Assembly (NCBI GenBank): GCA_022072025.1
Contig: JAJVIP010000010.1
Coordinates: forward strand, 1-64,000
Length of the DNA stretch: 64,000 nucleotides
DNA from: Elusimicrobiota bacterium
Lineage (GTDB): Bacteria > Elusimicrobiota > Elusimicrobia > F11
Reading direction: 5' to 3'
Within the stretch, counting starts at the first letter, position 1. Every line of letters starts with the position of its first letter. Positions 16,968 to 24,793 of the stretch are shown here, one piece after another. A program made the translations under genes and the position numbers. The notes under the pieces were generated by a model that was given only the letters and a program-made list of their open reading frames with translations, had not been told where the DNA came from and searched no databases.

Positions 16968-17793
16968 CGTGGCCTCCCTGGCTGCCATTGTTCGATCCGT
17001 ATGGCCTCCTGAGATACTTTTCGCGCACCAGCGACCGTGTCGTCGTTTCCTCATATTTATTGTAGGTGTAATCCATGAGTTGGTCAGTCGACATGCGGCC
17101 ATAGGTATCAACAATCTTTTTTATCTTTTCAATAATTTCCGGCTTTTCCGCAGTCACAGCATCTGCAATTTTCCGAGCAATTGTCTTTCCACGATCCGTT
17201 AGCTCGTAAACAGTCTCCACTTTCTTCTCATTTGGAACTCCCAATTCGCAATTTCCATCTCGATTAGAATTGGGATGCAATTTTCTGAGAATGTTTCGGC
17301 TTTCAAGATGATCGACATCCTTTGGAACATTTTCGTCAAATGCCCCAAAGTTATAGGCGTAATGACCGTAGAAGTTATCAATCAAACTATCGCACTCCCC
17401 TTCTTTTCCAAGCAAGAAGAGCAACTTGACGAGCTTTGTACGACCCCACACCTGATTCATAAAGTGAAGAAGCAGAATCAAAATATCTTCACGCTGATCA
17501 AGGAAAGATCTCAGATTTTCAGAGAGATTTTCGAGAGGCTTTAAACTCGCCAGTTGCTCCTCGACCTTCGAGAAAAGACGGGCGCTGACCTCAGAGGATA
17601 GCGGTGGATATTGACCATGCGCGAGATAATTCCGCGCCGCAGTTAGCGCCATGATTAACGCACCCAGTTCTTTAGACTTTTCTCCATTAGCCGCCACATA
17701 ATCCTCAACAGACGGCGCGGTTCCGGCGTTCAGTAAGTCGAGATAATCTGAGAGCAATTGAGCCTCTCGTTGTTCGTGTTCAAAACTAGTCAT
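16954..17793 (-). CDS. Panacea/DUF4065-like protein with sigma-regulator-like N-terminus
   Basis: 279 aa. The N-terminal 90 residues (LLSDYLDLLNAGTAPSVEDY) resemble the short N-terminal segment found on partners of ECF sigma factors and on some serine kinases. Residues from about 105 to 260 match the Panacea/DUF4065 pattern: GRTKLVKLLFLL, YNFGAFDENV, a winged-helix-like YELTDRGKTIA, and a final MSTDQLMDYTYNKYEETTTRS. Panacea domains are known as antitoxin modules that pair with varied toxins. The ATG is inside the end of the sigma gene with AAGGAGGG in front. It could be an anti-sigma factor, an antitoxin for the next gene, or both. Confidence 0.6.
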   Translation of the reverse strand: MTSFEHEQREAQLLSDYLDLLNAGTAPSVEDYVAANGEKSKELGALIMALTAARNYLAHGQYPPLSSEVSARLFSKVEEQLASLKPLENLSENLRSFLDQREDILILLLHFMNQVWGRTKLVKLLFLLGKEGECDSLIDNFYGHYAYNFGAFDENVPKDVDHLESRNILRKLHPNSNRDGNCELGVPNEKKVETVYELTDRGKTIARKIADAVTAEKPEIIEKIKKIVDTYGRMSTDQLMDYTYNKYEETTTRSLVREKYLRRPYGSNNGSQGGHDAEK

Positions 17794-18595
17794 AGGATTG
17801 CCCTCCTTTTTCCGAGACCACTACCGGATCCCATAACTTTGCTAGCTGCGCGGAGGCCCTATACTTCAGTGCCCTAACGGCCTCATCCGTGATTCCCATG
17901 ATACCTGCCGTCTCTTTTACGCTCATTCCATTAAAGCCCCGCAACGTCAGCACGAGACGGTGCTCCTCTGACAATTGCGCCATCAACTTTTCAATCTCCA
18001 AATGTGTTTCGCTTTCATCATTCGATCCCCAACCGGTCGCGGCATCCGCGGCGAAGGCGGACAACTCGATCTTGCGCCGGTTCCGGCCACTAATTTTTGG
18101 ATCTCCATCCTTCATATCTATGCCATCCACATTCCCTTCGTATTCCTGACTGCTGTCGCCCAATGGCACATTACCTCCATCTTGTTGCTCGGAATTTTCC
18201 AAAGGCCATTGACCCTGTCCGTTTCCATCCTGGTGAGAGTCCGGATGCCGCTGATCTCCGTTACCCACCACAACAGCTTTTGGGTGATGCCTGGCCTCTT
18301 CACGGTAGAAGCTGCGCGCTGTGTTGCTGGCAATCACGTACAGCCAGTTTTGCAAAGGGCATTCGCCGCGAAAGCGGGTGATTGAGTGAAGGGCTTTAAG
18401 AAGGGTCTTTGACAATATGTCCTGCACGTCGGAGAGGTCCCTCGTCCATTCAAGTGTTCGAGGGTCTTGGAAGGTGCGGGGTCTCGCGGCCCGGCAGATC
18501 ATCTGGTAAGTCGGTTCTTTGTACCGATTCCAGAACTCCTGCCGAGCATCGAGATCGCCTGCTTTGAGGCGGCTTATTAGTTCTTGTTCGTCCAA
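17786..18595 (-). CDS. ECF-type RNA polymerase sigma factor
   Basis: 269 aa from TTG 18595 (AGGGGAG nine bases upstream). Region 2 spans about residues 1-100 (DLDARQEFWNRYKE; DLSDVQDILSKTLLKAL; NWLYVIASNTARSFYRE). Region 4 spans about 200-255 (LSEEHRLVLTLRGFNG and ETAGIMGITDEAVRALKYRA). Between them is an unusually long Gly/Asn/Asp-rich linker of about 90 residues. It probably directs polymerase to its own operon and possibly to phage or defence genes. It is the first gene of a tight four-gene unit. Confidence 0.85.
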   Translation of the reverse strand: MDEQELISRLKAGDLDARQEFWNRYKEPTYQMICRAARPRTFQDPRTLEWTRDLSDVQDILSKTLLKALHSITRFRGECPLQNWLYVIASNTARSFYREEARHHPKAVVVGNGDQRHPDSHQDGNGQGQWPLENSEQQDGGNVPLGDSSQEYEGNVDGIDMKDGDPKISGRNRRKIELSAFAADAATGWGSNDESETHLEIEKLMAQLSEEHRLVLTLRGFNGMSVKETAGIMGITDEAVRALKYRASAQLAKLWDPVVVSEKGGQSYD

Positions 18596-18687
18596 GCTCG
18601 AGTGCTCCCCTCTTACGCCTTTTGACTGTCACCGAAGATAAGGCGCACGAAAATCGAAAATGTGACGAACTTGGTTCAAAAATGGAC

Positions 18688-18717
18688 AAAAAAATGCCGG
18701 GCGAGGGAGTCCCGGCA
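18688..18717 (-). terminator. intrinsic terminator upstream of the sigma operon
   Basis: TGCCGGG and CCCGGCA (7-bp stem, 9-nt loop) are followed on the minus strand by seven T. It lies about 95 nt before the sigma start, so it either shields the operon from leftward read-through or acts as a leader attenuator. The remaining gap between 18596 and 18878 holds only this and the direct repeat below. Confidence 0.75.
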
Positions 18718-18787
18718 CGAGGGATGCTCGATTATACCGCCATTTCATTCGCATACGAATTGAAAATCAGACTTTTTCAGCCCACCA

Positions 18788-18819
18788 CTCGGATCACTGC
18801 GTCATCTCGGATCACTTCG
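18788..18819. repeat. direct repeat upstream of the excisionase gene
   Basis: CTCGGATCACT-x-CG is present at 18788-18801 and 18806-18819, an 18-nt period, 60 nt before the excisionase start. Tandem sites like this are typical of Xis or regulator binding; the role is inferred. Confidence 0.5.
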
Positions 18820-18878
18820 CCGTTTGTTTAAGAGACACCGGAATCAATTGACTCATTGGCAAAACGAAGGTAGGTCCT

Positions 18879-19082
18879 GTGGGCGATATAGAAGATCATC
18901 GAAGGTTATTAACGTTCAAAGAAGCCGCGCTTCGGCTTCGAGTTTCACCCTATACGTTGAAGGAGTGGGTTCGCCTGAGAAAAATCCGGGCCGTTAAATT
19001 TACTTCAAGAATAATCCGGCTCGAGGCGGAAGCTATCGATCAATTTATCCAAGTTCACCGAGTTATTAAAAAGGAGGTCTGA
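18879..19082 (+). CDS. excisionase-like MerR/HTH_17 DNA-binding protein
   Basis: 67 aa from GTG 18879. The fold LTFKEAALRLRVSPYTLKEW, then a basic RKIRAVKFTSRIIRLE wing and an AIDQFI helix is the winged HTH_17 module of phage excisionases. It ends 3 nt before the integrase start and its last codons carry the AAGGAGG of the integrase. It likely binds the att arms or the repeat at 18788 and sets the direction of recombination. Confidence 0.8.
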   Translation: MGDIEDHRRLLTFKEAALRLRVSPYTLKEWVRLRKIRAVKFTSRIIRLEAEAIDQFIQVHRVIKKEV

Positions 19083-19085
19083 AAT

Positions 19086-20135
19086 ATGGCAGTCGCATTA
19101 CGACAACGAGGGAAATCCTATTCCGCCTATTGGCGTGAAGATGGAAAGGTAAAGGAGAAATCGCTGGGGAGCAATATGCGACTGGCGCGAATCGAGATGT
19201 CTGCGATAGAGAAGCGACTTGATGACAAGAAGAACGGCGCTGAAAAGGAAATACTTTGGGAGGACTACGTCGCACGATATATGAATTTTTGCGAGACCAA
19301 CATGGCACCAGCCACGGTGGTAAGGGTCCGAGTAGTTTTCTCCAATATCAGAAAATATATGCCCCTGAGAAATTTGCGGGACATGACTCCTGAATTTTTG
19401 GAGGAATACAAACTCGCCAGAAAAAATGCGGGCATCGAGCCATCGACCATCAACCGCGAAATCGTCACGGTAAAGTCATCGATGAAGAGCGCCGCCCAGT
19501 GGGGCTATGCCTTGCCGAATATTTGGGGCGTTCGGAAGATGCCGACCGTGAAAAAGCGGCCGGTCTTTTTCACGCATGAGGAAGTGGAGAAGCTGCTTGC
19601 CGCCGCCGACCCGCTTTGGCAAATGGCCATCCGGTTGGGCGTGTTCCTTGGCCTTCGTCGCGGAGAAATGCTGAATCTTCGGTGGGACGATATCGATTTT
19701 CAAAACGACATCGTTCGCATAAAACCAAATGAAGAATGGCATCCAAAGGACAGAGAAGAGAGAGAAATTCCACTGCACCCCGAATTAAAATCTCACCTGA
19801 ATCGATGGCGGGCCGCCTGTAAAAACGATGAACAGCGAGTGATCCCTTGGTATTACAAGGTCATCGCCTTTTCTCAAGCATTCAGTCGCATCATTCAACG
19901 AGCCGGCATCAACAAGGGATCGCTCCACACGCTTAGGCACACCTTCGCCTCACATTTGGCGATGGCAGGAGTGGATTTACTCCGGATTGGACGAATGATG
20001 GGGCACTCGACGGTCGTCACAACGCAGATCTACGCCCACCTTTTATCATCCAGCCTCAAAGAAGCGATGACCTTCATGCCTGCGTTTGGATCGAATGGGG
20101 CGCTAAACAGCCACGTTGCAATTGAACGCTCTTAG
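19086..20135 (+). CDS. phage tyrosine integrase
   Basis: 349 aa with a complete catalytic set: Arg191 (GLRRGE), His281/Arg284 (HTLRHTF), His307 (MGHS) and Tyr316 (TTQIYAH). N-terminal residues 1-55 are an arm-binding-like basic region and 55-140 a core-binding domain. ATG 19086 has an ideal AAGGAGG. It lies at the right edge of the left phage block and is the only gene there on the plus strand besides its excisionase, so the attachment site is expected near 20136-20210 or at the 3' end of the next gene. No matching left att was found by eye. Confidence 0.92.
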   Translation: MAVALRQRGKSYSAYWREDGKVKEKSLGSNMRLARIEMSAIEKRLDDKKNGAEKEILWEDYVARYMNFCETNMAPATVVRVRVVFSNIRKYMPLRNLRDMTPEFLEEYKLARKNAGIEPSTINREIVTVKSSMKSAAQWGYALPNIWGVRKMPTVKKRPVFFTHEEVEKLLAAADPLWQMAIRLGVFLGLRRGEMLNLRWDDIDFQNDIVRIKPNEEWHPKDREEREIPLHPELKSHLNRWRAACKNDEQRVIPWYYKVIAFSQAFSRIIQRAGINKGSLHTLRHTFASHLAMAGVDLLRIGRMMGHSTVVTTQIYAHLLSSSLKEAMTFMPAFGSNGALNSHVAIERS

Positions 20136-20208
20136 AGGCGAATGGAATCTGGCGAGGATTTTAGGCGATTACGGAAATGCGGGCGAAATATTTTCTCGAC
20201 GCCCTCCA

Positions 20209-21561
20209 TTAAGATCGTCTACAGCGTCGCTTGAAATCTTCTCCCAGATCATCATTAATCCGACTTACTTCTTTACTCTTGATAAGGGTTTTGTCCACCA
20301 TTAGAAAATATGAGGATTCTTTCTTGTCAGCCAGGACTTTCAAAATGGGCGATTTCTCCGAAATCTCAGATCGCTCATGACCTTCGATGACGAGAATCGA
20401 ATTATGCTTATCCGTTGAATATGCGGAAAACTTTACCCCATCGAGCACCGTCAACTGCCAATCTTCGTATTTCTTTTTTTCAGCGATACTTCGACTCGCA
20501 ATTTCGGCTTCGTGGGGTTTCAATCGGATTACTTCAGGCAACCGCCGCTCATAAAAAATACGGGCAAGCGACCGAAGATCATGGGAGACGCCTTTCCCTT
20601 TTGTCGCAATTAGTTCAATGGCCTGCCATACATCCCAATCTTTGAGCGACCGGTAGAGAGAAAAGTTTCCATGACGGAACTTATCGATGTCAACCTTCGC
20701 AGGCGATCCTCCATGAAACCTAGACATGAACCTTTTCTGGTTCGTTAGATAGTTTCTCAAGGGATCCGTGAGTTGGTTTGCGATTCCTTTTCCCTGTTCA
20801 ACGAAGTCGCTAAGTTTTCTTAGGAAATTAATCAGCAAATATTCTGCGGCGATGAGCTTGGGGTGGTGATAGACGTGTTGCGTCATCAGACGGCGGGCCA
20901 GAAGATAATGCTCAAGGGCACCAATTCCTTTGCCGGAAATGGCGATGCGCTTGGTATTTCCAACCTTTTCAATCTTCATGCAATGCAGAATCCACTCCAA
21001 GTCATAATTCCCGTATGGCACCCCACAGAATTTTCCATCCCTCAATAAGTAGTCCATCCGATCCGCATCCAAGCCCGACGATACGATGTCCCAAATCGTT
21101 TTTGGGATCACGCCAGGTTTTTTGTCATCTCGCTCAATAATTTGACAGATCAACTTTGGATCTCGCACAACCTTGCCGAGATCACCGCTCAAAAATTCCT
21201 TCGTCCAGTTCTCATGGCGGATCAACGGCTTATCGTCATGCTCCGTCAACTTTTCGAAAGAATGAGAGAAAGGGCCGTGCCCTATGTCATGCAGAAGCGC
21301 TGCCAGAACCAATGCTTCCTGATCGCGGCCGCCAATTTTTAATTTCTTGGTGATCCGATACGCCAAATATGCGGTTCCGATGCAGTGACTAAACCTTGTA
21401 TGAACTGCGCCGGGGAAGACCAAGTCGGCAAGGCCCAGTTGTTTGATATGCCGCAAGCGCTGAAAATCAGGGAGGTCGATGATCACCTTGATCATCTTTT
21501 TCCATTTGTCATCGACTTCCATCATCCCGTGGATGGCGTCGTTCATGCCATGCATGCCCAT
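20209..21561 (-). CDS. HD-domain phosphohydrolase (COG1078, dNTPase-like)
   Basis: 450 aa. Metal ligands of the HD fold are visible: His59 (TRFSHC), His91-Asp92 (ALLHDIGHGPFSH) and the later Asp in GLDADRMDYLLRDG. The opening NDAIHGMMEVDD and RLRHIKQLG are typical of the COG1078/SAMHD1-like family, which hydrolyses dNTPs or other nucleotides. Some members deplete dNTPs against phage. It abuts the integrase end, facing it, so it is either the host gene at the insertion site or prophage-edge cargo. Confidence 0.8.
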   Translation of the reverse strand: MGMHGMNDAIHGMMEVDDKWKKMIKVIIDLPDFQRLRHIKQLGLADLVFPGAVHTRFSHCIGTAYLAYRITKKLKIGGRDQEALVLAALLHDIGHGPFSHSFEKLTEHDDKPLIRHENWTKEFLSGDLGKVVRDPKLICQIIERDDKKPGVIPKTIWDIVSSGLDADRMDYLLRDGKFCGVPYGNYDLEWILHCMKIEKVGNTKRIAISGKGIGALEHYLLARRLMTQHVYHHPKLIAAEYLLINFLRKLSDFVEQGKGIANQLTDPLRNYLTNQKRFMSRFHGGSPAKVDIDKFRHGNFSLYRSLKDWDVWQAIELIATKGKGVSHDLRSLARIFYERRLPEVIRLKPHEAEIASRSIAEKKKYEDWQLTVLDGVKFSAYSTDKHNSILVIEGHERSEISEKSPILKVLADKKESSYFLMVDKTLIKSKEVSRINDDLGEDFKRRCRRS

Positions 21562-22308
21562 CTATTTACCCGCGAAATTGGTGAATCTCATATCTTTTAA
21601 GTGTGGGGTGGATATCAACGCTCTTCAAGGCGGAAAAATTAGTTTTGGAGCCGCCTATTGCACCCTTGGCGCACATTGCCAACACTGTTTGCCACCGTTT
21701 CCGAACTGCCATACAAATTCGATGGCAGATTTTTAAGCGATGCCATACAAACTGCCATACATCGTGTCTCTTCAAACCAATCATTAGCCACCATCGCCCA
21801 TCATTCGCCGCATTGGGGAGAGCCCTCGAAAAGGGCAATTTTGGTGACAGCTTTTCTTGAAAAATGAGATTGGGAACGGCGAGGAATTCTGCAGATTTTC
21901 GACGACGTTTGCGGTTCCCGTCGAGAGAATCGGCGATTTTGGATCAGGAGGCGAGGGCGAGGAGTTCGGGGCGGATTAGGGGAGAGGCTATTTTTACTGC
22001 GCTGGTCTCGGAACCATCGTAATGGCATCCCACGTAGTATAGCAGCTCGACGGAAAGCCAGCATTTTTGCCATACGTTTTGCCGTACGATTTTTCGGAGA
22101 ACGCTACCGTGACAAGTGATTGCACTTCAGATTCAGACGGTACAGTAGCAAGGTTCATATCGATTGTGGCCGTAAAGTCGCCCTCCTGAAATCCGAATTA
22201 CTATTTTCAAATCTTCCATCCAAAGCTTGATCCCTTTACGCCTTAGAAGGTAGCTGTGGTGGCCACGGGCGGATCCAAATGCCCGAATTACCAAAGGAGC
22301 TCACCAAC
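21562..22308. other. 747-nt gap with TGCCATAC repeats and hairpins
   Basis: No convincing gene. The octamer TGCCATAC occurs at 21707, 21741, 21753 and 22069, with a variant TGCCGTAC at 22080; three of the copies continue as ACA. GGGAAC (21873 on) and GTTCCC form the ends of a 45-nt imperfect hairpin, and AAGTGATTGCACTT near 22111 is a short palindrome. The stretch may be a decayed gene or a protein-binding region at the edge of the insertion. Confidence 0.4.
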
Positions 22309-22581
22309 ATGCCCAAGAAACCAAAAGCACCAAAAAGCAAAACCGCCAAAGAAGCGAATAAAATCCCCGTCCCCGTGGTCGACACGGCAACAGCGGCGGA
22401 TAAAACGCCCAAAGGAAGGCCGCCTCTTCGCGCCATCCGGGTTGACGACGAATTGCTTAAAGCCGCTAAAGAATACAAAAAGGCCAGTGGTAAGAGTTTC
22501 TATACGCTCGGCTATGAGGCTGTCCGTGACCGCCTCGTTAAGGAAGGCTTCCTTGAACCATCTCCACAAGAAAAACCCTAA
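22309..22581 (+). CDS. ribbon-helix-helix-like small protein
   Basis: 90 aa from ATG 22309, chosen because AAGGAG lies nine bases upstream; a longer frame starts at 22279. The N-terminus is Lys/Pro-rich and flexible. The C-terminus RAIRVDDELLKAAKEYKKAS then FYTLGYEAVRDRL reads as a beta strand and two helices, the RHH fold of small DNA-binding proteins. Role unknown. Confidence 0.6.
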   Translation: MPKKPKAPKSKTAKEANKIPVPVVDTATAADKTPKGRPPLRAIRVDDELLKAAKEYKKASGKSFYTLGYEAVRDRLVKEGFLEPSPQEKP

Positions 22582-22703
22582 GTTGAATTCGCCTACAGTT
22601 CTCTAGCCGCTTCCCCCCTCGGAAGGCCTTGCTTTTGCGGGAACCCGCTGTACGGTCCCAGTCCTGATGGCGCAGTTGCGCCGAATCAAAGGAGGTGGGG
22701 CAA

Positions 22704-22853
22704 GTGGGCGAACCTTACGCGATTCGCAAAGCGTTCCGCAAATGGTACTCGCAGAATTACATAGAAATCCTGGACTCCGTTGTCATGTTCTATGTTGGGA
22801 TGTTGCTCTTGATCGGCGTTTACGTCGTTTTGGGCTACTTCAAAATCCTGTAG
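22704..22853 (+). CDS. 49-aa single-pass membrane protein
   Basis: GTG 22704 follows a textbook AAAGGAGGTGGGG. The product starts MGEPYAIRKAFRKWYSQ, an amphipathic basic segment, then a hydrophobic span from about residue 26 (MFYVGMLLLIGVYVVLGY) to the end. Such proteins often regulate membrane partners. It converges with and overlaps by 19 nt the end of the cyclase-like gene on the other strand. No family known to me. Confidence 0.6.
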   Translation: MGEPYAIRKAFRKWYSQNYIEILDSVVMFYVGMLLLIGVYVVLGYFKIL

Positions 22854-23518
22854 GACCAAAGGGCGTCCAGGTCCTCGGGATCAATCCCCTCTGGGCACAC
22901 AGCCGGTCTCTTTATCTTTTCGAATTTCACTCGCGCTCTCGCCTTTGTATCAGCCCCCACAATTTCCCTAACCGTCTCGTGACAGATGCGCGGCGATTCC
23001 TTTTCCACTCCCAACAACCCGAAGGCGATATCGACCGCATATTCCGAGTAGTCCACCTGGATCTTTGTTTTGTCCAAAGGATGACTGGCCTCTAGTTTTA
23101 GAACGTCGCCGGCCGCCACCCTGATTCGGAATCCATCCGGCCGGGGATAATTGAGGTGTTTGATCAAGGACTGAACCGATCGGACAAGCTTGTCGGCGTG
23201 ATCCAACATTTCGACGACCGAGGTGGCCTTTTTTTCCTGGGGCAATTCCAACACGGCCATGAGCCCATCGGCGAGAAGTTTAACAAAGTAGCCACTCCCG
23301 TTTCTGAATCGAATGAACGTGTCATAAAGGGCGATCATAAATCGTGCGTGTTTTTCCGATGATAAAAATGGACGACTGCGCCATCGTCGAAATCGAGTCG
23401 TGTCACCGAAGAGCACGAGGGCAAAAACCCGCTTGCCTTTGACCCGTGGATTTCGCTCGAGGAATTCCAACGTGAGGGGTGTTTGATCGACTTTAGGGTG
23501 CCTGATTTTGGTCGCCAT
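22835..23518 (-). CDS. class III nucleotide cyclase-like protein, probably catalytically altered
   Basis: 227 aa from ATG 23518 (TGGAGATAGGA in front). LFGDTTRFRRW and VKLLADGLMAVLELP align with the two metal-Asp strands of class III cyclases (Asp39, Asp84; Lys80 in the purine position). Further on, VDIAFGL stands where the family has V-N-x-A-x-R-L, so the transition-state Asn and Arg are missing. It may bind a nucleotide without cyclising it. It is a lone gene with a hairpin-plus-T leader. Confidence 0.5.
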   Translation of the reverse strand: MATKIRHPKVDQTPLTLEFLERNPRVKGKRVFALVLFGDTTRFRRWRSRPFLSSEKHARFMIALYDTFIRFRNGSGYFVKLLADGLMAVLELPQEKKATSVVEMLDHADKLVRSVQSLIKHLNYPRPDGFRIRVAAGDVLKLEASHPLDKTKIQVDYSEYAVDIAFGLLGVEKESPRICHETVREIVGADTKARARVKFEKIKRPAVCPEGIDPEDLDALWSYRILK

Positions 23519-23531
23519 TCCTATCTCCAAT

Positions 23532-23570
23532 AAAAAAGGCGCCGCGACCCATCCTGCGGGCAACGGCGCC
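23532..23570 (-). terminator. hairpin plus T6 in the leader of the cyclase-like gene
   Basis: GGCGCCG and CGGCGCC (23538-23544, 23564-23570) with an inner GCCC/GGGT, followed on the minus strand by six T and then directly by the ribosome site of the gene at 23518. It is either a terminator of an upstream transcript or an attenuator. Confidence 0.65.
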
Positions 23571-23732
23571 TTGACTCAGCTCAATAGCGCAATTAATTTA
23601 TCAGATCATTATAGAGATTACCGGCGAGAAACGCATCTAAAAATGAGGGTGAGATTTACACTTCGATTTCTTGTAACGGAATTGTTGAAAGGATGTCATC
23701 ATTTCTTCATTAGCGGGCATTAAGCTTCCAGG

Positions 23733-24086
23733 ATGGAAGCTACTCCTATAAAAACACCGGAGCGACGCCGCCACCGTCGGTTTCAGACCGAGTTTGATGT
23801 AGATTTGGTGCTCTTCTCCGGCAGCCGGGCTGGCGATCAAATCACTGGCAAGGTAATCAATATATCGAGAGAAGGGGTTGGAATTATTCTTCGTTCAGAG
23901 GTCGCGCGCGGAACCCAAGTCGCTCTAACTATTTTCTCTGATGAAGATCAGTCGGTTTGTTCCGGTGAGGTTATTTGGAGTAGAGAAATCAACGGAGAAA
24001 TAATTCAGGGCATACGGATTTCTCAATGGTCCTATCTTGATCCCGCAATCGAGCGTCAAATCCAAACGACCAAATTACCGCTTTAA
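23733..24086 (+). CDS. PilZ-domain protein
   Basis: 117 aa, a single PilZ domain: the N-terminal RRRHRRF supplies the R-x-x-x-R c-di-GMP clamp and NISREGVGI the D/N-x-S-x-x-G motif. Both are intact, so c-di-GMP binding is likely. The gene is alone on the plus strand and ends against the convergent lipoprotein gene. Target unknown; motility, secretion and polysaccharide synthesis are usual. Confidence 0.85.
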   Translation: MEATPIKTPERRRHRRFQTEFDVDLVLFSGSRAGDQITGKVINISREGVGIILRSEVARGTQVALTIFSDEDQSVCSGEVIWSREINGEIIQGIRISQWSYLDPAIERQIQTTKLPL

Positions 24087-24793
24087 TCATTAATCACCCC
24101 AGGATTCATCCCATATCCGGTCCCTTTCTCAAAAACAATAGGCGGCAAATCGAATCTCTCTCCCGAAATTCTTACGTCATTAAACTTGATCTTGAGCTTC
24201 CGAACAGCACTGGAGATAGAAGACAAAGTAAGCCTAAAATTATAACGACTACTCACTACATTCGTTAAACCATTGATGGGCTCGTACTCGTAATGCGTCT
24301 GGCTAGTCCAATGCTGCACTTGCCAAACGCCCTTTGTTTCCATCTGAGGCTCAATTTCAATTTCTACATTTGAGAAATCGATCTGAAGTTTAGCATCCTC
24401 ATATCTTCCTCCTACATTTAGGGAAATCAAAAGGTCGCTAGGGATCACGGCATCTGGGGAGTGCTTGGTTATGGCCTTATAAATGCCTGGTGGCCACGGA
24501 ATGAGAGGAAGGAATGCGGGGCCCAGGGTTAGAATCTGCTCTTCTCCGGCATTCGTATAAACCAAAAAAGATACGCGATGCTTCTTCGGAGAAAGATATA
24601 TGGTGCCAGCACCATGCTTCGAGAATTTCCACCTGTAGTGGTTATTAACCTGCAGATCTTCGTTTGCTTCCTTTTTGTTTACTTGGGGACTCAGACCTCG
24701 ATAACGAATAACCGCAGAACAACCTGTGCAGACGACCATTATAAGAATGGCCGTCATTAGGTGGAAGATTTGCAAGAAACGTGTTTTTCTCAT
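24083..24793 (-). CDS. lipoprotein of unknown function, coupled to the Rhs fragment
   Basis: About 236 aa from ATG 24793, which overlaps the Rhs gene stop (ATGA). The signal peptide ends in VCTGC, a lipobox. The mature part is beta-rich with a SPKKHRVSFLVYTN start and no known domain. Its coupling to an Rhs tip suggests an immunity or anchoring role, which is inference. Confidence 0.6.
   Translation of the reverse strand: MRKTRFLQIFHLMTAILIMVVCTGCSAVIRYRGLSPQVNKKEANEDLQVNNHYRWKFSKHGAGTIYLSPKKHRVSFLVYTNAGEEQILTLGPAFLPLIPWPPGIYKAITKHSPDAVIPSDLLISLNVGGRYEDAKLQIDFSNVEIEIEPQMETKGVWQVQHWTSQTHYEYEPINGLTNVVSSRYNFRLTLSSISSAVRKLKIKFNDVRISGERFDLPPIVFEKGTGYGMNPGVIND

Noticed and set aside
22667-23095. 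142-codon plus-strand frame
   Set aside because: The 49-aa gene in another frame has an ideal ribosome site, and the cyclase-like gene covers the rest.
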